Source: Loripinus fragilis (taxonomy: Eukaryota; Mollusca; Bivalvia; Lucinida; Lucinidae). From it: 64,000 nucleotides of DNA. The notes under the pieces are model-generated. The model saw only the letters and a program-made list of their open reading frames with translations. It searched no databases and was not told the DNA's origin. Below are positions 44,075-54,639 of the stretch, one piece after another. Position 1 is the stretch's first letter. Each line of letters starts with the position of its first letter. Location: assembly GCA_964019695.1 (NCBI GenBank), contig OZ026525.1, positions 66,836,753-66,900,752 of the forward strand. Direction: 5' to 3'. The position numbers and the translations under genes were made by a program.

Positions 44075-45795
44075 AGGTGTTGGGATCTGCGTGCAAAGTA
44101 TTTGTTTGCTACCATGTTTCTGCATTTGTGAGTCTCTTTATTTTGATATGCTATATGACCAAGGTATGTCAAAGTTGAATTTAGACCCTTGACCCCATCC
44201 CCAGGGGAGCCGGGCGTCCGAGGGCAAAGTATTTGCAACCATATGCAACTTGACCATATTTTGATAAAGTTGAAGTTTGAGCTTTTCACTGCTGCCCCAG
44301 GGTCGGGGGGGGGGGAGGGGGTGTGGGTCAGCGCGCAAAATATATGCTACCATGTTGCTGCATTCGTGATTCTCTTTAATTTCATATGCAACATGACCAT
44401 GTTCTGCAAATTTTGAATTTTGACTTATGACCTCAACCTCCACAGGTTGGAGGGGTTGTCTGCAGCAAAATGTTTGCCACTATGTTGCTGCATTCGCGAT
44501 TTAATTTACTAAGATATACAACTTGTCCATGTTCTGAAAAAGTTGAATTTTGACCTTTGACTCCAGCCTCCACATGGCTGGGGTGTCTGTGTGCAAAATA
44601 TACTTAACGTCAGTAAAAACGCAACTTTTACAATATAACCTTACTCGGGTTTTAATGCTATTTTATCATTCTAATAAAATAAAAGCATAAACCTATGGTC
44701 GCGATATCAAGCCAATACTCTTTTGGTGCAGATGAAGCAGTCCAGATAAGCCAGGCTGAACTTTTTGATAAAGGGACACAACCCGAACTTCGACACAAAA
44801 ATTGCAAAATCACCTTATTAATCTGGATATCAGATCTTCTTTATGAATGGCTCTTTTGGATTCAAACTTTCGGAAAATTTCAACATTGCTCTACTTTCTA
44901 TGCACACACAACAGATTTTTTTATTTTCAAGTTTTGATCTTCAAAATGGTCATCAAAGTTTCACCATCATGGAAACCGGATGTTAACGAAATTGCGACAC
45001 TTTCGACGGTAAAGATTGCGATAAATGATAACCATAGGTTATGACCTTACAACTTACGTATGCAAATTTTTAAATGGCTTAGTTTAATTTAAGCTTTAGT
45101 GATTTCTTAAATTTTGGGGAAATTTCACGAAAAATGAAATTTAAAACATAAATTTTAGGTCCTTCCAGCAAAGTGAATTTTGTGTTGTAAACCGTTTTTT
45201 TGTTTGTTTGAGTGAAACGCAGTACTTGCACGTTGAAATTGAATAAAATTTCAAGATTTAATATGGTTACCAAAAAATTCGATGAATTTGTCATTTTCAC
45301 CAAATTTTTTGGCAGAAGTGTGCCATTGAGCTCAAGTTTTGGTAGAACATTCTCCTACGTTAGGGGCGCTTGTCAGTACAAAGACAAAATGTATCAAGCT
45401 GATATTTATAGGAAAAATAACACTTGTACCAGTTGCGTTTTTAATGGCTTTAAGTATATTTGCTACCATGTTGCTGCATTTGTGATTCCATTTAATTTGA
45501 TATGCAACTTGACCATGTTATGAAAGAGTTGAATTTTGACCTTTGACCCCCCATCCCTAGGATAGGTGGAGGGGGTAGGCGGGAGTCTACGTGCAAAAAT
45601 AATTGCCACCATGTTGGTGCACTCATGATTCTCTTGACCATATTCTGAAAAAAAATGAATTTCGACCTTTTACCCTACCCCCTATGTCTACATGCAAAAT
45701 ATTTACTACCATATTGCTGCATTCGTGATTCTCTTTAATTTGATATGCAACATGACCATGTTCTCAAGAAGTTGAATTTTGACCGTTGACAATAG
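44075..45795 (+). repeat. Minisatellite of ~115-140-bp units, interrupted
   Basis: Seven or so diverged units share the order: GTCTGCGTGCAAAATATTTG, CTACCATGTTGCTGCATTCG, TGATTCTCTTTAATTTGATA, TGCAACATGACCATGTTCTG, AAAAAGTTGAATTTTGACCT, TTGACCCC plus a C/G-rich spacer of variable length. Unit starts are near 44085, 44215, 44330, 44460, 45455, 45590 and 45690. An 854-bp inverted-repeat element (44602-45455) splits the array. Frames that run through it are not genes. Confidence 0.85.
44602..45455. mobile_element. 854-bp TIR element inserted in the minisatellite
   Basis: ACTTAACGTCAGTAAAAACG plus CAACT at the left is mirrored by AGTTGCGTTTTTAATGGCTT plus TAAGT at the right. This is a 25-bp inverted repeat with three mismatches. 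ATAT lies on both sides (44598-44601 and 45456-45459). The normal unit has ...GCAAAATATTTGCTACC..., so one ATAT is extra, consistent with a 4-bp duplication. The interior has an inverted AACCTATGGT / ACCATAGGTT pair (about 44690 and 45031). Reading frames inside carry no recognised transposase. Superfamily unresolved. Confidence 0.85.
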
Positions 45796-45850
45796 AAACC
45801 ACTTTTTGATGCTAAGTTACTTAAACAAGGTTATCGAATAACCTTGGGAA

Positions 45851-46116
45851 ACTTAGGCGGTGGTTCTGCTGTTGTTGACTTTTTGTTTATTGTTACTCCC
45901 ATTCTGGGAGTCTGTAATTGTTCTATGTTTTGTTATACGTTACGTTATGTCCATTCTGGTATTGCAATCATCTTGATGGGGAAGAGAGAGCTGGTTGCTT
46001 TGCTTAATTTGCCTTCCTGGCGTCTCGTGATGGTTGAGTGGCTCTTACTCGCGGAGCCGTAGGGTTGACTGCGGTTGTTTGATTGTGCTATTTTCTGATC
46101 ATACTCACTATTCTAC
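45851..46116 (+). repeat. Family B SINE-like repeat, copy 8 (5' truncated)
   Basis: CTTAGGCGGTGGTTCTGCTG, TACTCCCATTCTGGGAGTCT, ATCATCTTGATGGGGAAGAG, GGCTCTTACTCGCGGAGCCG, TGATCATACTCACTATTC. Lacks the part upstream of the GGCGGTGGTTCTG block. Confidence 0.8.
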
Positions 46117-46651
46117 CATAGACACGCAGAGTTGGTTGTTAAATACAAGTTTTGGGAAACGGATTTGAATAAGTCGTCAAGACTTCTGTCTGAATCCCGG
46201 TTTATAAACTCTGTAATAGATTAGTAGGTATGCTCTTGTTTGTACACATGTAATAAGTTTACCAAACAAAATATGTTTAAACTAAACTACATGCAAGATT
46301 TGTTTGATATAGTTTCTGCAACAGAAAATATAAGTGCCAAACTTTTGTGGTGATTTAGTTCATAAATTAAAAAAGAATGGCTTGAAAGCCTCCTAATCTA
46401 TTCAAAATGATAACAAATTGTTATAAAACGGGTATAAACATGAACACTATGTGGCAGTGTGCATGCCTGGTTGTAGAGCTATGTTTTCCCCTTTAATAAC
46501 GCGACGGAGGGTCAGGCTTCAGACTTGGTGATTATCCTTACCTAAAAGAAATCATTGGTGGGTTGTTTGTTGATAATTGTTTTCTGCTGTGCCCACCGTG
46601 GATCAACTTGAGGGTCTCTGTAGCTGTGACTGCATTTGGGTCATACGCCTT

Positions 46652-46935
46652 TTTCTTTGTTCCACCATAGCATGTTGAATCTGATAAGTTACTTTCTCTG
46701 TGATGATGCATAACATACGTTAGGAAACCTCAATGCGATCTTATCAAGTTTTGTTTCTTAACAATGGCAAAGTTAAAGGCAAAGTTTAGGCGCCAGTAAC
46801 ACGCATTTAAATCCCTGATGTCTTTTGCTGATGCCCAGTCTAAGGCTGTGGTTCTGTTGTTGTTGATTAATTATTTATTGCTGCTCTCATTGCTTTGGGG
46901 GCTTTAGTGTTTGATCCTTGTTTATTTTGCAGAAC
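46652..46935 (+). repeat. Family B SINE-like repeat, copy 9 (5' half)
   Basis: TTCTTTGTTCCACCATAGCA, GGAAACCTCAATGCGATCTT, TTAACAATGGCAAAGTTAAAGG, GCATTTAAATCCCTGATGTC, AAGGCTGTGGTTCTGTTGTT, GTGTTTGATCCTTGTTT. The 3' half is missing, and a single arm of the family E palindrome begins directly after it. Confidence 0.7.
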
Positions 46936-46938
46936 TTA

Positions 46939-47149
46939 GATGATCGGTACTCGAATCTTTTCCTAAATGCTTACATAAATCGCCGTGCACATACTGAATA
47001 CTTAAAAAAATGATCTAATTCTATAGTCCTTTAGGCATATGGCATGTTTTTCTATATTGTATTAACACCAATATCTACCACTTCCGGTCTATGAAGTACC
47101 GGCAATACGCGAAAATACCACCAAATAGACGTATACATCTACCAGTGTG
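46939..47149. repeat. Single arm of the family E palindrome
   Basis: GATGATCGGTACTCGAATCT, AAATGCTTACATAAATCGCC, ATAGTCCTTTAGGCATATGG, CCACTTCCGGTCTATGAAGT and ACCAGTGTG match the right arm of the palindrome at 18456-18872 (18662-18872) with few differences. The left arm is absent. It begins within or at the edge of a family B copy, as at 18456. Confidence 0.85.
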
Positions 47150-47191
47150 GTATTGGTACATTGACTTAATTGGGTCATCAAAATTATAAGG

Positions 47192-47330
47192 CCTGTTCGT
47201 TCAGTAGCTTAACACTCATAGAATATTCAAGCGACTAGCAAAGGCTCTGATCAGACTGCGCGTATGCGCAGGCTGGACTGAGGCTTTGCTGGTCGCACAT
47301 ACCACATTGTTGGAAATCCCATGACACGGT
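47192..47330 (+). mobile_element. Family C MITE, copy 4 (left half missing)
   Basis: TGTTCGTTCAGTAGCTTAAC, then GACTGCGCGTATGCGCAGGC, then GGTCGCACATACCACATTGT, ending near TGGAAATCCCATGACACGG. The right 139 bp are present. The internal hairpin is at about 47246-47282. Confidence 0.8.
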
Positions 47331-47744
47331 TTTATCTTGATATCAGATCCATGCTGGCTTCCTTGTATCTCAGATAAGTGAGGTTTTCATATGGAGTAGA
47401 TCAACCGTTTGTGTTGAGCTCTTAATGAACATAAAAATTTCTCGCGACATTTATTGTTACTGTCTTCAGGCACTGAGAACAATGCTGCTCTCAGTAATAT
47501 TACAGGCAGACGTTAAAATGTCGATCAAGCTATATATGACGTAAGTCTGATTGCAAATCATCACGGTGCCGTTCCCCTGTAAAGTCAGTTAGTTGTGAAG
47601 AATCAGTATAGAGGTCAAACTTAATATAATTTCTTAAATTAAAAAAACCCTTTTGGGCCTCGACCCGACACAACTTGATTTGAGTTTCCACATAAATGAG
47701 ACCCAAACCAATCTTCTAAGCTTCAAAGACTAGTTAGAATATCT

Positions 47745-47890
47745 AAATTTCGCTTGAAACAAGTTTAAATGTGATACTTTCCAGTAAGCGAATAACAAAG
47801 GCGATGATCTGTCTGCGCAGATGCGCAGGCTGCTCTGCGCCTTTGTTGTTCGCAAACCCCTGAAGACATTTTTCTTGCGTCATGGCCCAT
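47745..47890 (+). repeat. Hairpin-bearing dispersed repeat
   Basis: GTAAGCGAATAACAAAGGCG, then GATCTGTCTGCGCAGATGCG, then CAGGCTGCTCTGCGCCTTTG, TTGTTCGCAAACC and a GCGTCATGGCCCAT end. CGAATAACAAAGGCG and CGCCTTTGTTGTTCG are inverted. A partial, inverted relative is at 9058-9245. Confidence 0.6.
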
Positions 47891-48049
47891 TTTATTCGGA
47901 TATCCTATACATACTGATACTTTTATTATGGAATTGTATATTTTGTATTTTAGGGGCTAATAAAATGATATCTTTCTTTCCCTGATGATTGTTGTGGTGA
48001 GTCTTTGTCTGGCGTCCTGCATGTCTCATCCATCATCAGTAAAGGGGTA

Positions 48050-48611
48050 CGTGCATTTAGGGGATAGTTTGACCCCCTCTAAAGCCAAAAACTGAAAATT
48101 GCTTTTCACCAATTGCTTTTCATTGGCTTATTACAAGAATAGCCAAAGTGTAAAATTTTGGCATTTATTTTGATATTATCGTTGGTATGTAACAAAAATG
48201 ACCACACGTAATAGGCGTAAAACTGAGAAATTGCCATTTTGGACCAAATTTGAGGCTTTTGGAGGACGAGGTTTTAAGAATTAGACATCAACACAGCTAA
48301 ATGCCAAAACTCCTTTTAATATGTTGTGTGCCGTGGTAATTCTCATCTTCTGTTAAGATACCTTTTTGGTATTTGCTTGTGCTCTATGTTCCTTTCTCTG
48401 TCTAACCTCTCAATTTTGCCCCAAAATGTTCAATTTCCTATTTTCAGTCTATTTTGGCGGCCATTAATGTTACCATAGCAATGGTAAAAGTTAAGTAATT
48501 TCAGACTTTTACACTTTGGTTATTGTTTTAATTAACTTAAAAAAACAAATTGGTGAAAAACAATTTTTATATTTTAGCCTCATAGGGGCCAAAAAGGCTC
48601 CTTAATGCACG
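48050..48611. mobile_element. ~562-bp TIR element, TA duplication
   Basis: TACGTGCATTTAGGGGATAG at the left faces GGCTCCTTAATGCACGTA at the right. Inverted similarity continues for about 110 bp through TTTTCACCAATT and CCAAAGTGTAAAA. The outermost TA (48048-48049 and 48612-48613) may be the target duplication. Non-coding. Confidence 0.75.
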
Positions 48612-48990
48612 TAGCTCTTTATTCTTTAATATAAATATCCTCCTAATCCACTGGGTCATTTTTGAATTAATTACACACAAATGTTCCGCCCAAGGCATTC
48701 TTCTAAAATTTCCCCAATGGTTCCACTCCGGTGAAAAAAATGGCCACCAGAGCTTTAGATGAGCAATATCTTTAAACAACATCTCCTTTTGAACCACAGG
48801 TCCAAATCTAAAGTTGTTTCTCCATTTCAAAATGCCCACTTAGAAAGATATGCTGCCAGAGTTGAATATTGTTTTTTAAACCTAATTTTCTCAGGTAAGC
48901 GATCCAGCACCCAAGGATCCTCTTGTTTTTATCTTAGCAATCAGTACACACCCTTATGAAATGCTGCCTTATGCGACAATTCATCTGAGT
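48570..48990 (-). repeat. Dispersed repeat with a long mollusc-type pseudo-ORF
   Basis: The minus-strand frame 48567-48839 reads MGILKWRNNFRFGPVVQKEM, then IAHLKLWWPFFSPEWNHWGN, then MPWAEHLCVIN. I recall near-identical conceptual peptides from many bivalve gene models, always from a repeat. I therefore treat it as an interspersed repeat of unknown type and not as a protein gene. Its left end abuts or overlaps the TIR element at 48050-48611. Confidence 0.45.
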
Positions 48991-49143
48991 ATTCTCTGTG
49001 TGCCTAAGAACCTACATACCAATATTCATAAAAGATAGGGTTAAGGTGATCTAAGGAAGTATCTCTAAACATTCCAATGATCATTTTTACATTGTTTTGA
49101 AAAAACAAGAAGCTCTGTAGAATGGGAAATAAAATACAATGTA

Positions 49144-49341
49144 CGGTTAAACCTTTGTAAGATGGCCACTCTCAAAAAAAACCAACAATTGATTTCAAGA
49201 CCAAAACGCTTAATTGAGGTCAAAAGTATTGCAGAATGCTCCAACATTCTGTAATATTTTCGACCTTCATTAAGCTAGAATTTGTCATTAAGATCTTTCT
49301 TTTGGCTATTTTTGAGTGGCCGTTTTAGACAGGTTTTACTA
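49144..49341. mobile_element. ~198-bp pogo-like MITE
   Basis: CGGTTAAACCTTTGTAAGAT plus GGCCACTCTCAAAAA at the left faces TTTTTGAGTGGCCGTTTTAG plus ACAGGTTTTACTA at the right. TA flanks it (49142-49143 and 49342-49343). CAGTAAAACCTGTCTAAAACGGCCACTC-type ends are characteristic, to my memory, of pogo-like MITEs. The interior has ATTGCAGAATG / CATTCTGTAAT as a second hairpin. Confidence 0.65.
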
Positions 49342-49506
49342 TAACGGCATTGTTTTAGCAGTACCTTGGCAATTGAACCTTGTTAACACTTTGTATTCGG
49401 ATGGATTTAACAAATAAGGTTGGGATTGACTATCGCAATTATAAGAGGTAATAAGTAGGAAATTCCAAATAATTATGTACTTTTGTACCGGAAGATTGCA
49501 TTATTT

Positions 49507-49840
49507 TAGGAAAAAGGGCAAAGTTTTGGTATCAGTTAAATGCATTTAAGCCCCCTAATGGCTTAGGCTCCTGTCCGTTCTAAGGCGGCTGTTCTGTTGT
49601 TGTTGATTCGTTGTTAATTTTTGCTCCTATTATGGGATTCTGTGTTTGTTCCATGTTTTGTTGCTTTCTGTCCATTCTCGTTTTGCAATCATCTTGGTGG
49701 GGAAGAGAGAGAGCTGGTTACTTTCTTTGTTTGTCTCTCTGGTGTCTTGTGAGTGTTATTGTTCTGTGGCTGTTCCTCACAGTGTCGTCGTTTGGTCTGC
49801 AGTGTATGATTGCCATACTTTCTGATCATGCTCACTTGTT
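49507..49840 (+). repeat. Family B SINE-like repeat, copy 10
   Basis: AAGGGCAAAGTTTTGGTATC, GCATTTAAGCCCCCTAATGG, GTCCGTTCTAAGGCGGCTGT, TTTTGCAATCATCTTGGTGG, GGAAGAGAGAGAGCTGGTTA, tail TGATCATGCTCACTTG. The 91-codon frame 49611-49886 is its translation. Confidence 0.85.
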
Positions 49841-50310
49841 TTTATGCAGTCTATCGCATGATATCCATCTTATATCCAATTTTTAATAATGTTAGATTAT
49901 CTTTTTGAATTGATTACAAAAATGAGGTTCCAAACAATTTTTTTGGATCTATAAACTAAATCACCATAAAATACTGGCTTCAATATGCCCTGTTGCAGAA
50001 GAGTTTTTAAACCAATATTGTTATTTTAACAATCAACTCTGGTTGTCAGTGGTAGATTTTTGTAAATGCCTTACACGTTTTTGATTTTGATAACCTTGTT
50101 TTAATAAGCAGTCAAAAAATTAGTATCTGTTTTTGAAGCCACAAACATTAGAGCATACTCTTTTAAAACGAATAAGTTTCAAAATTATATTACCATAGGA
50201 AGAGGAGCGAGGAACATCTCCATCATGAAATAGGAAATTAAATATTTCAAATTTTCTACAATTAAAATTATCCTTTTTATCATAAAATGTATTTCATTAT
50301 GGGCAAATCC
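49841..50310. other. Unannotated AT-rich stretch
   Basis: No gene, RNA or recognised repeat. Confidence 0.4.
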
Positions 50311-50685
50311 AAGTAAGTAAGGGTGCAAAGATCAGGAATCGATACAATCAAGTACCAAACCTGACCCAGGATACCAATGGGAAAGAGACAAACTCACAGT
50401 TAGACACCACAAACGAGAGCCAAAAGGTCAGTTCTTTCCCAGCAGGTGACCACAAAGCACATATAAACAGACGCGCACAAAGACATAGCAAACACAAGAC
50501 AGAAAACCCCCCAGAAAAGATCCACAAAAGAAGTACCGCCTTGGAACGGTCACTAAAATGTTTACTGGAGGGCTTAAACCAGTTTAACGGCGCCATCCTC
50601 ACCCTTAATTCAGATGTCAATAATGACACATAGATATTTGCTTTGCATGAAAGACCCCTACCTTATCAATGCATCATCTCCAAAA
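50311..50685 (-). repeat. Family A SINE-like repeat, copy 7 (first of a tandem pair)
   Basis: GTAAGTAAGGGTGCAAAGAT through CACCACAAACGAGAGCCAA, AAAGTACCGCC-type head, ACCAGTTTAACGGCGCCATC, ACACATAGATATTTGCTTTG and GCATGAAAGACCCCTACCTT to CATCATCTCC. Includes the extended head seen at 38522. The next copy starts immediately. Confidence 0.9.
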
Positions 50686-51010
50686 TAAGTAAGAGTGCAA
50701 AGATCAGGAATCGATACAATCAAGTACCACACCTGACCCAGGATACCAATGGGAAAGTGACAAACTCACAGTTAGACACCACAAACGAGAGCCAAGAGAT
50801 CAGCCCTTTCCCAGCAGGTGACCACAAAGCACATATAAACAGACGCATACAAAGACATAGCAAACACAAGACAGAACAAAAACACAAAAGATCCACAAAA
50901 GAAGTACCGCCTTGGAACGGCCAGTAAAATATTTTACTGGAGGGCTTACACCGTTTTAACCGCGCCAACCTCATCCTTAATTCAGATGTGGATCAAGACA
51001 CATATATATT
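50686..51010 (-). repeat. Family A SINE-like repeat, copy 8 (second of a tandem pair)
   Basis: AAAATAAGTAAGAGTGCAAA through TTGGAACGGCCAGTAAAATA to GATCAAGACACATATATA. Directly follows copy 7 in the same orientation and lacks the extended head. The overlapping frames 50348-50629, 50643-50927 and 50720-50974 are repeat translations. Confidence 0.9.
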
Positions 51011-51088
51011 TAGACAAAAGTCCAAAAGGGAGCTTTAGTAAATTAGGAATTTGAAGCTAAGTTATTTAACTGATTGTTAAAGTAAATA

Positions 51089-51668
51089 TACTAGTCAAAA
51101 GTTCTAATCGGCCACGTGTGTTTTTACCGATTTTCTGAAAAGTTATAAGCACTATATCAATTTTATTTGCATTACCGAATAGGTCAGCATATCAGTAAAT
51201 GATACCAGTAAACGGCTAAGCAAAATTCATTACATTGTATCCTGGAGGCTTTGCCGAATACGAGTACCCTCAATTTCAAAATTCACAAGAATTTGCATTA
51301 GATGATGGGGTAATCTTTGACATATTGGTCAATAGCAACGAGTCTAATGCAAATGGAGTGTTCATTTGGTCATTTTAGTGTTCAATATGAGTTTGGCTTT
51401 TGAAATGAAAACTTTTTACGTGTGAAATGGGGTTATTTCAAAAAGTCACGACTTGCAAATTGTCCCAAACGCGAATTTTGAAAATGGGGGTACCACTTTT
51501 CAAATTGGCATCCTGCATTGTACTGTTAAGTATTTTGTTTATATCTTTACTGTCTAGGGTACATGACACGTCTTGCTATTTCGAGATGCAAAAAGACTTG
51601 TCACAGCATTTCACGTTTTAAAGAAAATAATTAAAATGCAGGTGGCCAGTTAGAACTTTTGGCTAGTA
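51089..51668. mobile_element. 580-bp Tc1/mariner-type MITE, TACTAGTCAAAAGTTCTAA ends
   Basis: TACTAGTCAAAAGTTCTAAT plus CGGCCACG at the left is mirrored by GTGGCCAGTTAGAACTTTTG plus GCTAGTA at the right. TA lies on both sides (51087-51088 and 51669-51670). CTAGTCAAAAGTT-type ends are typical of a widespread Tc1/mariner branch. The interior has only a 64-codon frame without transposase motifs. Confidence 0.8.
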
Positions 51669-51670
51669 TA

Positions 51671-52284
51671 ATAGGATATTATATAAAATGCCTTCTGGCT
51701 TTATCCAACGATGCTAGACTAGTGCTGTTTTTCGCTTGGACTATCAGTGGGTTTTGAACTGTTTACTTTGGTTAATCACGATTAATTAATTTGAATTAGT
51801 TGTTTGAAGGAAGTACTATTAGTGTGAGTGAGTGTAATGATACGCTAAGTAAGTTAAGAAGCCTGTATTCAAGCTAAACAATTTACGTTTTTGAACAACA
51901 GCAGGATCTAGGGCGTTATTTGGTCCCCTGTTTCTGAGGTTACTGGTCGTTTGTATGTGGTGAAACAATTTTAGCAGAAACCAAATAACAAAGGCGAGTG
52001 AGCTGGCTGGTCTGTATAGTCGTTTTTCACATGCAACAAGATCAGTGCTTCCTGCGACGATGACCATATACTTTAGTACTCTCACTCACACTGAAGCTAA
52101 ATAAATCGTTTTGTTGAAAAAGAAGAATCAATTTCGTTTGATAAATAAACCTAAATGGAGCAAATGTGAACGCTCCAGCGATCCATTTAGCGCTCCAGCG
52201 CTCTATTCAAAGCTCAGTTTGAGCAATATGTAGTTCCAATGAAGTGCTTGAATGGTATTTCGTGGAGTGAATCCTAGTAGGCCA
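51671..52284. other. Unannotated stretch; short family B fragment
   Basis: TTTTTGAACAACAGCAGGAT plus CTAGGGCG at about 51890-51917 matches the 5' portion of family B only. CGCTCCAGCG is repeated near 52170-52202. No gene recognised. Confidence 0.45.
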
Positions 52285-54130
52285 CTGGCTGGATATGGTT
52301 TACCCTCCCCCCTAGGGGGAATTTTGTAGACCATATTTTTCTTAAAGTCCAATGTCTTTCGAGGATTTTGCAACATGTTAGCCCTCTGACAATGGCAGCG
52401 TTAAGCTGTAACAGCCTGTTACATACGTTACCCTACAAAATATTTGATAATTATAATTCTTTTTAAGACTTCAGAAAAGTGCAAAAGATAAGATAAGATT
52501 TCCAAATTGGTTATATTTACTAAAGAAGCTGTTACTGGGCCACAGATATTGACATTTGAAAACAAATATAGTCACCCCCGATGTATTGTACGTTACATTT
52601 TTTCACTGACCCCCTTTTAAATGATAAATGAATCGAATATAGTTGGTCTTAAATTTCATTGAAACAAGTTTATGTTCATTAATTTGATATTATATTAAAG
52701 AATTTTTAATTACCTTTTCAAAACTGCAAGCATTACGTTTCTATCTTATATACGTTTTGAGTTATTAGATGTTTAACATGGTAGCCCCATATCACACAAA
52801 AAAATAAAATGTAATTCTCTAGGCCTTGCGCTGGCTATAGACCCCACCTCCCCCAAGGGGAATTTCGTACACTATGCTTCCCAGATACAACATTATATAA
52901 GCCACAAAATGAAATATGTTAGCCCTCTGAGAGTGGCAGCGTTAGCGGGTAACATTATGTTACGTACGTTACCTGCAAAATACCATTGAATTTTCCTGAT
53001 AATGTCTCCAACATTACATATTCACACTTTTTTAAGTTTGGCACAGGTTTAAGAACTTCTTATAACACAGTTACATAATTTTAGCATTTATTTTATAAAT
53101 GTCTTGAGTTTTTGCTGTTTTATATGTTACTTAGTGTCTCATACGTTATTTCTAAGTATCAGTATGGCAGATATTGACTTTACATGTATTACATCCGTCA
53201 GTGATTTTAGCAAATCTATAAGGCTGCTATTAAAATGAATTTAAGTTCCTTATTTAGGTGTCTTACACTATTTTACAGCCCAGGTTACATGCGTTACTCT
53301 CTGAAAACCATTTAACATTCAAGATATGGTCTCCTACACGACCCGCTTGTACTTATTTGCATGATGGCACAGGTCCATGTACTTCTTTTTACTCTGGCTC
53401 ATTTGCTGAGGAAGTAACTCAAAACATAAACTTCCATAAACCCTCTTTTCTTTTATAAAGACATCAAATATAGTTAACATAATACTCATTGAAAGTTTGT
53501 AACATACAGTACAATGTGGGAGTAACAACTTAAAGATCAAAGAAAACCATTCAGGTAGAAGTTGTAGAGCTGTTTTTTGCCAAGCTAGCAACTCTTCATA
53601 TATTATCCAATTGTTTAAAGAATTTTACCAATACAGCTTATTAATCCTCTATCAGATTCATCTTGCAAGGAATTTAGCAATATGCTAGTACTCGGGTAAT
53701 ATCACCATTACCTTGTAAAAAACAATTACATATATTACCCATCCACATCTTGATAATTTTAGTAAATGACATGACTTCTGAAAAGTGCAAACCATAAGGG
53801 AAGATTTCCAAATTGGCTATATCATCCAAGTAAGCTAGTTTTTCATCACAGATATGGACCTTTGAAAACAAATATGCACCCAAAGTGTTACGTATGTTAC
53901 TTTTTTTCATCATTCCTATATAAATGATTTATGAAACTAATACAGTTTGACATGGTTTTGAATACGAATGTGTTTATTAATTCATTTTGCATTAAAGAAT
54001 GTTTATGTAGCTTTTGGAAACTGCAAATATTATGTTTCTATCTTTTATAAGGTTTGAGTTGAGTTTTGAATACGGTAACCCCATATCACACAAAATATGA
54101 AATATAATTCTGTGACTCTTTTGTTAGGGT
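52285..54130 (+). repeat. Array of diverged ~0.3-0.55 kb units
   Basis: At least three blocks share motifs in the same order. Repeated landmarks are: CCTCCCCCCTAGGGGGAATT / CCTCCCCCAAGGGGAATTTC; GTTAGCCCTCTGA(C/G)A(A/G)TGGCAGC; a GTTACATACGTTACC / GTTACGTACGTTACC / GTTACATGCGTTACT / GTTACGTATGTTACT motif near 52423, 52969, 53285 and 53887; GGAAGATTTCCAAATTGGCT; TTTGAAAACAAATATG; and GGTAGCCCCATATCACACAA (52782 and 54065). Units are unequal because of internal duplications and deletions. The longest frame (85 codons, minus, 53334-53591) has no recognised motif. Confidence 0.65.
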
Positions 54131-54639
54131 ACAATCAAGTTTTCTTTCACGCAGAGGTTTTGGATATCCTTCCCATTTATTTTCTGCACATTTTGTTCAT
54201 ATCTGGAAAGCTTCACTTGTTTTCATGGGAAAGACTTGATAGTTCAATCTTTGTATGTGCATCTTAAGGACAGAAAAGCAGGGTGGAGGTAAGTTCATGT
54301 TCATGCCATTTGAAATAGTCAGTATATGTGTTTGGCTTTGGTACTTTTTTCAAAAACATGTCGTACTGCAGCTTATTCATTTACATAAATGGCACATGTT
54401 AGGGCTTCATGTGACTGATGAGTGCCTAGAGCAATTCTTAGTTTGTTTCCCTACCCTGCTTAGAATGTTGATGAACTAGTGGGGGAGGGGTTCTCTATCA
54501 GTTTGATAGGAATAACCTTTCCGTGGTACTTACACCTCGGCACATTGGTAGTGTCACAATCTGTTAAACAATGTATTACTGTAGATTTCTTCCCCCATAT
54601 TCTGGCAAATGTTGTTGACATTTGTTGAACAAAACACCC
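54131..54639. other. Unannotated stretch
   Basis: A 74-codon plus-strand frame (54255-54479) has no recognised motif. Nothing else is seen. Confidence 0.4.

Noticed and set aside
44075..45795. CRISPR-like array
   Set aside because: Units of 115-140 bp are diverged throughout, without constant short repeats and unique spacers. The context is eukaryotic.
50643..50927. 94-codon ORF rich in Lys/His as a protein
   Set aside because: Translation of family A. Similar peptides recur on the minus strand at 27123 and 36325.
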